Assembly: GCA_902606505.1 (NCBI GenBank)
Contig: CACLGU010000010.1
Location: forward strand, 1 to 42,177
DNA length: 42,177 nucleotides
DNA from: an uncultured Prochlorococcus sp.
GTDB taxonomy: Bacteria > Cyanobacteriota > Cyanobacteriia > PCC-6307 > Cyanobiaceae
Direction: 5' to 3'
Under the pieces are notes generated by a model. That model ran no database searches, had not been told where the DNA came from, and worked only from the letters and a program-made list of their open reading frames with translations. The position numbers were made by a program, and so were the translations under genes. Shown here piece after piece: positions 18,452 through 27,513 of the stretch (the first letter of the stretch is position 1; every line of letters begins with the position of its first letter).

Positions 18452-18646
18452 ATGTCTTACGAAGCAGGCAGTAAAGAATGTAGACATTTAATTGAAGCCA
18501 AGGAAAGCCTTCTATCCGCATTAGATGCCTTAAGCAATATAAATTCAACTGATCTAATACAAATTCAAATTAAAGAAATTTACAATAAATTAGAAAAAAT
18601 GCATGATAATCGTAAAAAAATAGAATCAGCTACGAATTATCTCTAA
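18452..18646 (+). CDS. hypothetical helical protein, 64 residues
   Basis: A charged, mostly helical sequence: MSYEAGSKECRHLIEAKESL, LSALDALSNINSTDLIQIQI, then KEIYNKLEKMHDNRKKIE. It could form a short coiled coil or helical hairpin. No family recognised. It faces the similar-sized helical gene at 18670 on the other strand; both share an N-terminal Cys and a regular Leu pattern but no clear homology by eye. Confidence 0.55.
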   Translation: MSYEAGSKECRHLIEAKESLLSALDALSNINSTDLIQIQIKEIYNKLEKMHDNRKKIESATNYL

Positions 18647-18669
18647 ACTTATTAAATAAACAATAATTT

Positions 18670-18867
18670 TCAAAATTGGCTATTTATCTTCTTTACTTTT
18701 TTTTCTGATAATAAATTCAATAAAGCATCAAGTTGTGAATGTACTTCCTTTGCTTCATTAAGATCTGGCATTAAATCTTCTTTGATAAGCATTTGATGCA
18801 TCTCTCTAAGCTCTAACCTTATATATCTTAGGTGAGAACATACTTCCTCTCTCTTAGTTGCACTCAT
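18670..18867 (-). CDS. hypothetical helical protein, 65 residues
   Basis: MSATKREEVCSHLRYIRLEL followed by REMHQMLIKEDLMPDLNEAK and HSQLDALLNLLSEKKVKK. Two helices linked by a Pro-containing turn fit the pattern. Soluble, no family recognised. Convergent with the gene ending at 18646. Confidence 0.55.
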   Translation of the reverse strand: MSATKREEVCSHLRYIRLELREMHQMLIKEDLMPDLNEAKEVHSQLDALLNLLSEKKVKKINSQF

Positions 18868-19003
18868 ATCTGCTTTATAGTCTTTATATTATACATCACG
18901 GTCTTTTTTTACTCCACTACTAATTTTGTTAAATTGAAGAATTATTTCGAACTCCATAAGAAATCAGAATCTTTAAAAGTTGCGTTGTAGTAAAATACCA
19001 TTC

Positions 19004-19177
19004 ATGAAAAAGAAAAAATCAAAAAAAATTAAAGCTAAATCTAATTTAAAAGATCAGAAATTAGGTCAAACAAAAAATTCTGCAAAATTAGTACTTTTTG
19101 TATTCGGAATAGGTCCAATAGTTGGCATAATAGTATTTTTATACACTAAGGGATTCTTTAATTCTCCAACTATGTAA
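19004..19177 (+). CDS. small membrane protein with very basic N-terminus
   Basis: I use the ATG at 19004, which gives 57 residues starting MKKKKSKKIKAKSNLKDQK; a start at 18980 would only add RCSKIPF. The cytoplasmic tail is Lys-rich and the C-terminal half is one helix (about 27-46, AKLVLFVFGIGPIVGIIVFLY). Topology N-in/C-out by the positive-inside rule. The family is not recognised. Confidence 0.6.
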   Translation: MKKKKSKKIKAKSNLKDQKLGQTKNSAKLVLFVFGIGPIVGIIVFLYTKGFFNSPTM

Positions 19178-19234
19178 ATCTTAAGTAAGGAATATTAAAT
19201 TTAAATAATTACTTACAAAAAAATTGATAAATAA

Positions 19235-19438
19235 CTATTGAAATTTTTTTAATGAAAATATTCTAAATTCCACCATTTTTTTTGCATTTTCTGGATTAGA
19301 GATTAAAAAAGGGTGGTCTGATAAAATTTCAAATACCTTATCTATTTTTAATCGTAAATCATCACAATCAACATTTTTCCATTCCTCATCAAATGACATT
19401 GCAAAGCTATCAGCATTGTCATATAGTTTATCTTTCAT
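19235..19438 (-). CDS. hypothetical acidic protein, 67 residues
   Basis: A soluble acidic protein: MKDKLYDNADSFAMSFDEEW, KNVDCDDLRLKIDKVFEILS and ENAKKMVEFRIFSLKKF. Amphipathic helices are likely. No family recognised. Confidence 0.55.
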   Translation of the reverse strand: MKDKLYDNADSFAMSFDEEWKNVDCDDLRLKIDKVFEILSDHPFLISNPENAKKMVEFRIFSLKKFQ

Positions 19439-19669
19439 AATACTTAGAATTTAATTATAGAAAATTTCAGAAATACGATTAAATCTGAGAGAGTTAGTAG
19501 AAGAATAAGCATATAAAAATATCCCTATTACTATTTGAGAAATAACTTTCTATTAGTTCTCCTAAAGAATTATACTTTAAACCTATTAGAAAAATTTACA
19601 AATAGTACTTTTAATCAAATATGAGATTATTTGACAGAAGTGTTACAATATTGGCATATGTAAATAATC

Positions 19670-20038
19670 ATGGAAAATAAAGTAAAAAGAATAGGATATC
19701 TTCCTAGAAAGCGAGTATTAGAAATTATTGATGAAATATCCAATAGCGAATCAATAAGTAGATCTAAAGTAGTTGGAATATTAGTTGAGGAAGCATTAGA
19801 TGCCAGAGGGATTGCGAATTTTGGATATAGCAATATCACTAAGTCAAATATATACAAATCGAATAATCATAAAGATCTCCAAAATGAGAATACCCACATA
19901 AAAGATTCGGAAGATGAATTTGTTGATGACAGTGGTTACACAGTTTCTTCTCACAAAACGTCAGATCGCTCAATATCTTCTGCAGATATTGAATTAGCAA
20001 ATAAAATTAATATTCTTAAAGAATCTGGATTAATATGA
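19670..20038 (+). CDS. ribbon-helix-helix-like putative DNA-binding protein
   Basis: 122 residues. The N-terminal ~50 fit a RHH/CopG-like fold: a strand with basic residues (KVKRIGYLPRKRVLEII) followed by two helices containing SISRSKVVGILVEEALDARG, where the Ser-Arg-Ser-Lys-Val turn resembles the loop before helix 2. The remaining ~70 residues are polar and probably disordered (NNHKDLQNENTHIKDSEDEF). A transcriptional or partition-like regulator is inferred; the target is unknown. It precedes the DUF2130 gene on the same strand. A TTGACA at 19631-19636 may belong to its promoter. Confidence 0.55.
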   Translation: MENKVKRIGYLPRKRVLEIIDEISNSESISRSKVVGILVEEALDARGIANFGYSNITKSNIYKSNNHKDLQNENTHIKDSEDEFVDDSGYTVSSHKTSDRSISSADIELANKINILKESGLI

Positions 20039-20167
20039 ATTTGATAGAGTAATTATTTTTGTTTAATGCACAAAATTAGATCATTGTTTATTCTAAGTCA
20101 AGAATAATATTCTTTTTAAGTAATTTGAATATTCAATCCTTCCAAACATTAATGTTGAAATTAAAAA

Positions 20168-21487
20168 ATGAAAGATATTAAATGTCCTTCATGCGGCAAA
20201 ACTTTTCGAATTGACCCCAGCAGCTTTGAAGAAATACTTCTTCAGATAAAAGACGAAGAATTTAACAAACAAATAAAAGAAAGACTTATTTTGGCTGAAG
20301 AAGATAATAAAAAAGCTATGGAAATTTTAAAAAGTGAGTTGAAAATAAAGCTAATAGAGCAAAATCGCATTAAAGAATCTGAGATCCAAACTCTTGAATC
20401 TCAATTAGAAATTGCTGAAGAAAAGAAAATAAATGCTCTTAATGATTTAAAAAATCAAGCCACAAATAAAATTAATTTACTGAATAATGAATTATGCAAC
20501 TTAAAGGATGAAATTAAAAACCAGTCTTTACTTTCAGAATTATCTTTAAAAAACAAAGTAAGTGAAGCGATTACTAATTTAGAAAAAGAAAACTCTTCAT
20601 TAACAAATTCCATTGAAAAAATGAGACTTGAACATTCAATTAATGAAAAATTAATTGAAGAAAAGTTTAAAAGCAAAATTACTGAAAGGGACCTGACTAT
20701 TCAGGAGTTAAGAGAAATGAAATCTAGATTATCCACAAAGATGGTAGGTGAAACCTTAGAAATTCATTGCGAAAACCAATTTAATCTGAATCGTTCTTCT
20801 GCTTTTAAAAACTCATATTTCGAAAAGGATAATGATGCTACGTCTGGAAGTAAAGGGGACTACATATTTAGAGAATTTGATGAAAATAAAACTGAAATAG
20901 TATCCATAATGTTTGAGATGAAGAATGAAAGTTTAAGTGGAACTAATAAAAGAAAAAACGAAGATTTTTTAAAAGAATTAGATAAAGATAGAAGGCAAAA
21001 AAATTGTGAGTACGCAGTACTTGTTTCTCTATTAGAACCAGATAGTGAACTATATAATGTAGGGATAGTAGATGTGTCTCACAGATTTCCAAAGATGTAT
21101 GTTATTAGACCGCAATTTTTCTTACCGATTATTTCTCTATTAAGAAATGCATCTATGGAAACCTTAAAATATAAATCACAAATTGATTTAATGAAACGCG
21201 AGAATTACGACATAACAAATTTTGAAACTACTCTTGAGCAATTCAAAAATGCAGTTGGTAAAAATGTTTCACTTGCCCAGGATAGATTTAATGATGCAAT
21301 TTCAGAAATTGATAAATCAATATCCCATTTACAAAAAACTAAAGAGGCTTTAATTCTCTCAAAAAAACATCTTTTATCCGCTGACAGTAAGTCGCAAGAT
21401 TTAACAGTTAAGAAATTAACTAGAAATAACCCAACTATGAAAAAAAAGTTTAATGATTTAGATAATTTAGAAGATGAAGTTGCGTAA
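20168..21487 (+). CDS. DUF2130 coiled-coil protein, putative PD-(D/E)XK nuclease
   Basis: 439 residues with a clear layout: a zinc-ribbon-like start (CPSCGKTF, Cys6 and Cys9), a long charged coiled coil (about 25-190), the DUF2130 domain (about 190-345) and a C-terminal helical tail (about 345-410). Within the domain, GDYIF (Asp231) followed by FEMKNE (Glu250-Met-Lys252) matches the spacing of the PD-(D/E)XK catalytic core, and the YAVLVSLLEPDSELY and YVIRPQFFLPIISLLRNA blocks are DUF2130 signatures. Nuclease activity is inferred from the motif. The architecture recalls RmuC (coiled coil plus nuclease), though it is a separate family. Confidence 0.75.
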   Translation: MKDIKCPSCGKTFRIDPSSFEEILLQIKDEEFNKQIKERLILAEEDNKKAMEILKSELKIKLIEQNRIKESEIQTLESQLEIAEEKKINALNDLKNQATNKINLLNNELCNLKDEIKNQSLLSELSLKNKVSEAITNLEKENSSLTNSIEKMRLEHSINEKLIEEKFKSKITERDLTIQELREMKSRLSTKMVGETLEIHCENQFNLNRSSAFKNSYFEKDNDATSGSKGDYIFREFDENKTEIVSIMFEMKNESLSGTNKRKNEDFLKELDKDRRQKNCEYAVLVSLLEPDSELYNVGIVDVSHRFPKMYVIRPQFFLPIISLLRNASMETLKYKSQIDLMKRENYDITNFETTLEQFKNAVGKNVSLAQDRFNDAISEIDKSISHLQKTKEALILSKKHLLSADSKSQDLTVKKLTRNNPTMKKKFNDLDNLEDEVA

Positions 21488-21585
21488 TTTTAAAAAAATT
21501 TTTGAAATTAATAATAGTTAAAAATGAAGTTAATTATTAGTTTATAAATATATTATTAATAATAAGTTCCATTGTAATAAAAATA

Positions 21586-21867
21586 ATGTCTTCTAACACG
21601 CCAATTTTCACTATTGCCAAAGATCTTAATGTCGAAAGTAATAGAATATTATTAGCTTGCAAGAAACTTGGAATCTATGCAAAAGCCGCGACAAAAAGAT
21701 TAAATAATGAAGAATTAGAAAAAATTAAAAGTTATTTTGAAACGGGCAAAAATGTGTCAGATGAAGTGATCAATTTAAATAAAGTTAAAACAAAAAGCAG
21801 TTCAAAGAAAATTGGAGAAAAGGTAAAGATAAAATATTTTGCAAACAGACTTATTCGCAAATCTTAA
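21586..21867 (+). CDS. free-standing IF-2 N-terminal-domain protein
   Basis: 93 residues. The first ~50 (IFTIAKDLNVESNRILLACK, KLGIYAKAATKRLNNEELEK) match the small helical IF2_N module that occurs in repeats at the N-terminus of bacterial initiation factor 2. The remainder is Lys-rich (KVKTKSSSKKIGEKVKIKYF). There is no GTPase domain, and the stop is real, so this is a stand-alone module. It might bind RNA or ribosomes; function unknown. Confidence 0.6.
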   Translation: MSSNTPIFTIAKDLNVESNRILLACKKLGIYAKAATKRLNNEELEKIKSYFETGKNVSDEVINLNKVKTKSSSKKIGEKVKIKYFANRLIRKS

Positions 21868-21951
21868 ATAAAAATAATTTTTTCTAATTACTTAAAGGAA
21901 CAAGCCACAGAAGAAAAAAATAATAATTTATCATAAGTAAAAATACTTAAA

Positions 21952-22365
21952 ATGAGCATAAGCAAAATTTTAAATTCCCTTGAAAAATCCTGGGAAAGAG
22001 ATGATATTCTTTTAAATATAAAGAAGGGGTTAGGCACAGATGAGATAGTTAATGAATTTCTTGCGAGAAACGAAAGACAAATTAAAGAATTAAATTCTTT
22101 ATTAAGACCAGAAGATATTGATTTATTGGATCAAGTACAACAACTATCAACTTGCGAATCTAAATTAATAAATGAGATTAAAAATTTAAATTATTTAGAA
22201 AATAATGAAATTCATCCCATAATAAATCAGAAAAAGATTGAGCCATCTAATAGAGTTCCTTTTAACAAAATTAGTGCATTCATGATAAATTGGAGCAACA
22301 AAGTTGTAGTCATTGCTTTACTAACAATTTCAGCCATAGCTTTATCAAAACAAGCATGGGCATAA
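21952..22365 (+). CDS. hypothetical tail-anchored protein
   Basis: 137 residues: a charged helical cytoplasmic region (MSISKILNSLEKSWERDDIL, NEFLARNERQIKELNSLL) and one C-terminal membrane helix (about 118-135, NKVVVIALLTISAIALSKQA). Topology N-in tail-anchored is inferred. It lies 35 bases upstream of the ligase-associated cassette on the same strand and may be its first cistron, but no family link is known to me. Confidence 0.6.
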   Translation: MSISKILNSLEKSWERDDILLNIKKGLGTDEIVNEFLARNERQIKELNSLLRPEDIDLLDQVQQLSTCESKLINEIKNLNYLENNEIHPIINQKKIEPSNRVPFNKISAFMINWSNKVVVIALLTISAIALSKQAWA

Positions 22366-22400
22366 TTAGCTAAATTAACTTCATTGTAAGAAATGTAGTT

Positions 22401-23387
22401 TTGAGAACTAAACAAGATGATTTAATTAGATATAAAGATGGAAGTCTTTATTGTGGACTCGCTGATGTTTGGATTGATCCAAGCAAGCCAGTAAAAAAGG
22501 CATTAATAACCCATGCTCATTTTGATCACTTTACATTTGGCTGTGAAGAATACATTTCTACTAAGGAAACTGCGATACTTCTTAAAGAAAGAGTTGGAGA
22601 TAATATCAAAATTAAGACTTTTGAATATGGAGAAGAATTTAAGATAAATGGCATTAATATTTCTTTTCATCCATCCGGACACATCCTTGGATCTAGTCAA
22701 ATAAGGTTTATTTTTGCTGAAGAAAAATGGCTAATTTCAGGTGACTTTAAGCTTCAAAATGATCAGACTTGCAAAAAATATGAAACAGTAAAAACTGATT
22801 ATTTAATAAGCGAATGTACTTTTGGTTTGCCAATATTTAAGTGGGATGAAACGAATAAAATAGCAAATGATATTTCAAAATGGATAACTAATTCACCAGA
22901 AAAAACTTCTTTACTTTTCTGCTATTCACTTGGAAAAGCTCAGAGATTGTTAAACGAAATTAGTCAAACAAATTTTAAAGGCAATATTTATTCCCATGGA
23001 AGTATTCACAAAATGAACAATAGTTATAGGAAACTTGGAATTGATATTAAAGATACTATAAAAATTGAAAATAAAAAAAAGATAGATGAACTTAAAGGAA
23101 GTCTAATATTATTACCGCCATCCTTAAGTAAAGGTTCTTATTTAAAAAATTTCAAAAACATTCAAACAGCTTTCGCGAGTGGATGGATGTCAATAAGAGC
23201 TCTAAGAAAAAGATCAGGATATGATAAAGGATTCGCAATCTCCGATCATGCGGATTGGGATGGAATTCTGGAGGTAGTAAAAAAGTCTGAAGCAAAAAAT
23301 GTATTTTTTCATCATGGAGATATTGAAGCCTTAAGTAAATATTTAGTTGAAAAGGAATCAATAAATGTCCTTTTATTCGGTAAATAA
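22401..23387 (+). CDS. ligase-associated DNA exonuclease (metallo-beta-lactamase/beta-CASP-like)
   Basis: A predicted metal-dependent nuclease of the SNM1/Artemis-like superfamily. The 328 residues contain ITHAHFDH (His38, His40, Asp42, His43), HPSGHILGSSQ (His94), ISGDFK (Asp115), and near the end SDHADWDG and FHHGD, so all metal ligands are present. It begins with TTG at 22401. First gene of the four-gene cassette exo-lig-lhr-mpe: the ligase gene starts two bases after its stop. In Pseudomonas putida the equivalent cluster has been studied as nucleic-acid repair enzymes; a role in DNA end processing before ligation is the usual inference. Confidence 0.88.
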   Translation: MRTKQDDLIRYKDGSLYCGLADVWIDPSKPVKKALITHAHFDHFTFGCEEYISTKETAILLKERVGDNIKIKTFEYGEEFKINGINISFHPSGHILGSSQIRFIFAEEKWLISGDFKLQNDQTCKKYETVKTDYLISECTFGLPIFKWDETNKIANDISKWITNSPEKTSLLFCYSLGKAQRLLNEISQTNFKGNIYSHGSIHKMNNSYRKLGIDIKDTIKIENKKKIDELKGSLILLPPSLSKGSYLKNFKNIQTAFASGWMSIRALRKRSGYDKGFAISDHADWDGILEVVKKSEAKNVFFHHGDIEALSKYLVEKESINVLLFGK

Positions 23388-23389
23388 AT

Positions 23390-25030
23390 ATGAGCTTAAA
23401 AAAGTTTTCAGAATTATTTAGCGATCTAGATTCAATTAATAGTACAAATAATAAAATTGAAGTTTTAAAGAATTATTTTTTATCTAATGATCCAATAGAT
23501 AATTCATGGGCAATATATTTACTAACTGGAAAAAGTAATAAGAGATTTATTAGTGGAAGATATTTAAAAAATCTTTTTTCTCAAATATATGAATATCCTC
23601 AATGGTTAATTGATACATGTTATTTAAAAGTTGGTGATTCTGCTGAGGTAATAACGTTATTACTTAAAAATAAAACTTATTCTAGAAAAAAGAAATTATC
23701 AAATATAAGTCTCAATGAATTATTAAGCGAAACAATACCTGCATTATCAAAACTTAATGAGGAGGAGAAAAATTTAGAAATTAAAAATCTTTGGGAAACA
23801 TTACCTGAAGATAATCATCTAATTTTTAATAAAATTCTTACAGGAACTTTTAGAGTAGGAGTCTCTATCGGATTAATCACAAAATCAATATCAAAACTTA
23901 TTAATATTGAGGAAGAAATTATTTCTCATAGGTTGATGGGTGATTTTAAACCTTCAATTGATTCATATGCATTTTTAATTAACAAAAATATCAATCTTAA
24001 AGAGTTAAACTCCAAACCATTTCCATTTCTTCTAGCAAATACTATTGAAGATAAAATCTTTAAAAATTCAATAAATAATTTTCAATTTGAATGGAAATAC
24101 GACGGTATAAGGATGCAATTAATTAAAAGATCAGGCAATGTTTCGTTATGGACAAGAGGGCAAGAATTAGTAAATGAATCTTTCCCAGAATTAGTAGAGA
24201 AAATGTCATATATAAAAGATGATTTTGTCCTTGATGGGGAATTATTAGTTTGGAATTTTAAAGAACAAATTGCCTTTGATTTTTCTCTACTTCAAAAAAG
24301 AATAAATAGAAAGTCTCCTACTAGATCAATCCAAATAAAATATCCAATTATTTTTATTGCTTATGATCTTTTAGAGATTAATGGGAGAGATATAAGAGAA
24401 ATTAAATTAGAAAATAGAAGAATTGAATTAGAAAAATATTTTTCAAAATGGCAAACTAAAACTCAGAATAATATCTCTGATATTTTCAAAATATGTGATT
24501 TAATCTTTCCTAAAGATTGGCCTGATGCTTTAACTTATAAAGAAAAATCTCGAGAAAATAATACTGAAGGATTAATAATTAAGAAAAAGACTTCTATATA
24601 CTCCTCTGGTAGAAAGAAAGGTATTTGGTGGAAATATAAAGTTGATCCTATGCAACTGGATGCTGTTCTAATTTATGCTAAGGGCGGTAGCGGTAGAAGA
24701 GCTGGTCTATACACAGATTACAGTTTTGCATTATGGAAAGACAAAGAATTAATTAAATTTGCAAGTGCATATTCTGGTTTAACGAATATTGAGATTAAAG
24801 AGCTAGATAAATGGATAAGAAAAAATACAATAGAAAAATTTGGTCCTGTTCGATCCTTAAAACCAGAAATGGTATTCGAAATATCTTTTGAGAAAATACA
24901 AATTTCTAAACGTCATAAGTCAGGTATAGCAGTACGATTTCCAAGAATAACAAAATGGAGAAAAGATAAAAAAATTAATGATGCAGATAGCCTAGAGAAT
25001 GCTTATGAACTAATGAAAAAAATATCATGA
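23390..25030 (+). CDS. ATP-dependent DNA ligase (ligase-associated cassette type)
   Basis: A nucleotidyltransferase that seals DNA nicks using ATP, distinct from NAD-dependent LigA. The 546 residues have an N-terminal DNA-binding domain (about 1-210), the adenylation motif EWKYDGIR (nucleophile Lys236), DGELLVW (282-288), EGLIIKKK (393-400) and WWKYK (413-417), then the OB-fold ending in FEISFEKIQISKRHKSG and AVRFPRI. All six ligase motifs appear intact. Its stop overlaps the helicase start (ATGA), so expression is coupled. Non-essential repair ligation is the likely job. Confidence 0.93.
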   Translation: MSLKKFSELFSDLDSINSTNNKIEVLKNYFLSNDPIDNSWAIYLLTGKSNKRFISGRYLKNLFSQIYEYPQWLIDTCYLKVGDSAEVITLLLKNKTYSRKKKLSNISLNELLSETIPALSKLNEEEKNLEIKNLWETLPEDNHLIFNKILTGTFRVGVSIGLITKSISKLINIEEEIISHRLMGDFKPSIDSYAFLINKNINLKELNSKPFPFLLANTIEDKIFKNSINNFQFEWKYDGIRMQLIKRSGNVSLWTRGQELVNESFPELVEKMSYIKDDFVLDGELLVWNFKEQIAFDFSLLQKRINRKSPTRSIQIKYPIIFIAYDLLEINGRDIREIKLENRRIELEKYFSKWQTKTQNNISDIFKICDLIFPKDWPDALTYKEKSRENNTEGLIIKKKTSIYSSGRKKGIWWKYKVDPMQLDAVLIYAKGGSGRRAGLYTDYSFALWKDKELIKFASAYSGLTNIEIKELDKWIRKNTIEKFGPVRSLKPEMVFEISFEKIQISKRHKSGIAVRFPRITKWRKDKKINDADSLENAYELMKKIS

Positions 25031-27513
25031 AAAATATTACGAAAAATAATAAGCAAAATAATTTAATTTCTAAAATTAAACAGTTTTTCTCCACAAATGG
25101 ATTGGAGCCACTACCCTATCAGATCGAATCTTGGGAAGCATTTTTAAATGGAGAGAGTGGAATAATACAAGTTCCTACTGGATGCGGCAAAACTTATGCT
25201 GCATTAATGGGACCTCTATCAAAAATAGAAGATCCCAAAAATAATAAAAGTGTGAATATATTATTAATAACCCCTTTAAAAGCACTAAGTAGAGATCTAA
25301 AAAATTCCATACAATTGGCAGCTTTGCATTTTAATAAAGAAATCACTGTTGAAATTAGAAACGGGGATACAACCCCATATGAAAAGAAAAAGCAACTAGC
25401 TAAACCACCTAATATTCTTATTACTACTCCGGAGTCTTTATCTCTTTTACTTTCTAATAAAAAATCTAATAATCTGTTCAAGGAGTTGTCGTCAATAATA
25501 ATTGACGAATGGCATGAATTAATGGGTAGTAAAAGAGGAAACCAGTGCGAGTTATCTTTAAGTTGGCTAAGAGGTAATATAAAAAATTTACAAATTTGGG
25601 CAATGTCTGCAACTATTGGAAATATTGAAGAAGCTGCAAGAGCAATAGTTGGGATGAGCGCTATTAAACCCAAAATTATAAGTACAAATATTCAAAAAGA
25701 GATAGAAATTATAAGCGTTTTGCCAGAGGAGGAAACGACCTTTCCATGGAGTGGCCATCTAGGAATCAGAAGTCATTCTTCACTTTTAAAAATCCTAGAT
25801 AAAAATAAAAGCACCTTATTATTCACCAATACAAGAAACCAATCAGAAAGATGGTTTCAATGTCTTAAATTTTTTCTGCCAGAGATGGAAGACAAAATTG
25901 CACTTCATCACGGCTCCCTCGATAAAGAAGATAGAAAAAGAGTTGAAGAAGGGGTTAAAGACGGATTAATAAAATGGGTAGTCTGCACCAGCTCGTTAGA
26001 TTTGGGAGTTGACTTCCAACCTGTAGATCAAATAGTTCAAATTGGTAGTGCAAAGAATTTAGCTAGACTTATCCAAAGAGCGGGAAGAAGTGCTCATAGA
26101 CCAGGCGGAAAATCAAAAATAATTTTTATGCCTACTAATTCTTTGGAGTTATTTGAGATTAGTGCAATGAGAAGAATAATAAAAAGTGGTATATCTGAGA
26201 AAATTAGACTTCCTGAATTATCTTATGATGTACTTCTTCAACATCTAATAAGTTTGGCATGCGGAAATGGCTTTGATCCGAAAATTGAGAAAGAAAGAAT
26301 TAAAAGTTGTTGGAGTTATAGAAACTTAAAAGATCAAGATTGGGATTGGTGTCTTGACTTTTTAGAATATGGAGGAAAATGTCTTAAAGCATACCCAAAA
26401 TATAAAAAGATAGTCAAAGAAGAATCACAAAATAATAATGAAAACTTTAAATATTTTGTAAAAGACAAATCTTTAATAAGAATGCATAAGTTCAATATTG
26501 GGACAATTACAAGTGACAAATTTGTCAATGTTAAATATATGAAAGGCAAATCCTTAGGTAATTTAGAGGAGAATTTTGCTTCAAAATTAAATCATGGAGA
26601 TACATTTTACTTTGCCGGCAAAATGCTTCAATTCGTAAGAATAAGAGATATGATTTTATACGTTAAAAAATCAACAAAAAAAAGTTCTCTAATTCCTGCA
26701 TGGGTTGGAGGTCAAATGGCAATTTCTGATCTACTTTGCGAATGTTTGAGAAAAGAAATTGATATATGCAACGAACTAGAAAATTATGATTACTTAAATC
26801 CTGAACTAAATTCATTACGCCCAATATTGAAGAAGCAAAAAGTTCTTTCAAATATTCCAAAGAAAAATGAATTCCTTATAGAAATATATAAAACCAAGGA
26901 TTTATCAAATCTTTTTGTTTTTACACTTGATGGCAAATTTGTAAATGAAGGAATTGCATTTTTATGGGCTTTGAGATTGGCAAAATTAAAACAATCTACA
27001 TTTAGTATTACTGCTAATGATTTTGGATTCAGCTTAACTACTGCAGAAGATTATGATTTTTCCATAATAAAAAAAGAAGCTGATTACTTTTTGAATAACA
27101 AAAAATTAGAAGAAGATCTAGAAAATGCAATTAATTTTTCAGAATTAAGAAAACGTAGATTTAAAAATATTGCCCAAATAAGTGGACTAGTAAATCAAAA
27201 TAATCCAACCAAAACAAAAACTTCTTCCCAACTTCAAATAAGTTCAAGTCTTTTCTATGATGTCTTTACTAAATATGAAGAAGGCCATCTTTTGATAAAA
27301 CAATCGCATCAAGAAGTTAAAGAATATCAATTAGAAAATAAAAGAATATCTAGATCATTAGAAAGATTAAAAAATTTAAAAATGCTACTAAACGAGATAA
27401 ACACTCCAACTCCTTTTGCTTTCCCTTTACTAGTTGAAAGACTTAAAAATACTTTAAGCAATGAGCCAATAGAAAAAAGAGTAGAAAAACTTATAAAAAA
27501 ATATAGTGATTAA
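25027..27513 (+). CDS. ligase-associated Lhr-type DEXH helicase
   Basis: A superfamily-2 DNA helicase of the Lhr-Core class, predicted 3'-to-5' ssDNA translocase. The 828 residues show Walker A PTGCGKT (50-56), DEWH in IIIDEWHELMGSKRG (160-163), SAT (194-196), TNTRNQSERW (about 268-277), and motif VI QRAGRSAHRPG (350-360), followed by winged-helix and Lhr core domains. The DEWH box (not DEVH) is unusual but conservative. The length matches ligase-associated family members and is much shorter than E. coli Lhr (~1,538). ATGA overlap with the ligase gene, and no gap to the phosphoesterase gene. Confidence 0.93.
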   Translation: MKNITKNNKQNNLISKIKQFFSTNGLEPLPYQIESWEAFLNGESGIIQVPTGCGKTYAALMGPLSKIEDPKNNKSVNILLITPLKALSRDLKNSIQLAALHFNKEITVEIRNGDTTPYEKKKQLAKPPNILITTPESLSLLLSNKKSNNLFKELSSIIIDEWHELMGSKRGNQCELSLSWLRGNIKNLQIWAMSATIGNIEEAARAIVGMSAIKPKIISTNIQKEIEIISVLPEEETTFPWSGHLGIRSHSSLLKILDKNKSTLLFTNTRNQSERWFQCLKFFLPEMEDKIALHHGSLDKEDRKRVEEGVKDGLIKWVVCTSSLDLGVDFQPVDQIVQIGSAKNLARLIQRAGRSAHRPGGKSKIIFMPTNSLELFEISAMRRIIKSGISEKIRLPELSYDVLLQHLISLACGNGFDPKIEKERIKSCWSYRNLKDQDWDWCLDFLEYGGKCLKAYPKYKKIVKEESQNNNENFKYFVKDKSLIRMHKFNIGTITSDKFVNVKYMKGKSLGNLEENFASKLNHGDTFYFAGKMLQFVRIRDMILYVKKSTKKSSLIPAWVGGQMAISDLLCECLRKEIDICNELENYDYLNPELNSLRPILKKQKVLSNIPKKNEFLIEIYKTKDLSNLFVFTLDGKFVNEGIAFLWALRLAKLKQSTFSITANDFGFSLTTAEDYDFSIIKKEADYFLNNKKLEEDLENAINFSELRKRRFKNIAQISGLVNQNNPTKTKTSSQLQISSSLFYDVFTKYEEGHLLIKQSHQEVKEYQLENKRISRSLERLKNLKMLLNEINTPTPFAFPLLVERLKNTLSNEPIEKRVEKLIKKYSD

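Noticed and set aside
19621-19680. 19-codon frame just before the RHH-like gene
   Set aside because: Too short and without any sequence feature; its end overlaps the ATG region of the next gene by chance.
25194-25673. 159-codon minus frame inside the Lhr-type helicase gene
   Set aside because: Antisense to the conserved helicase motifs Ia-III; no independent coding signal.
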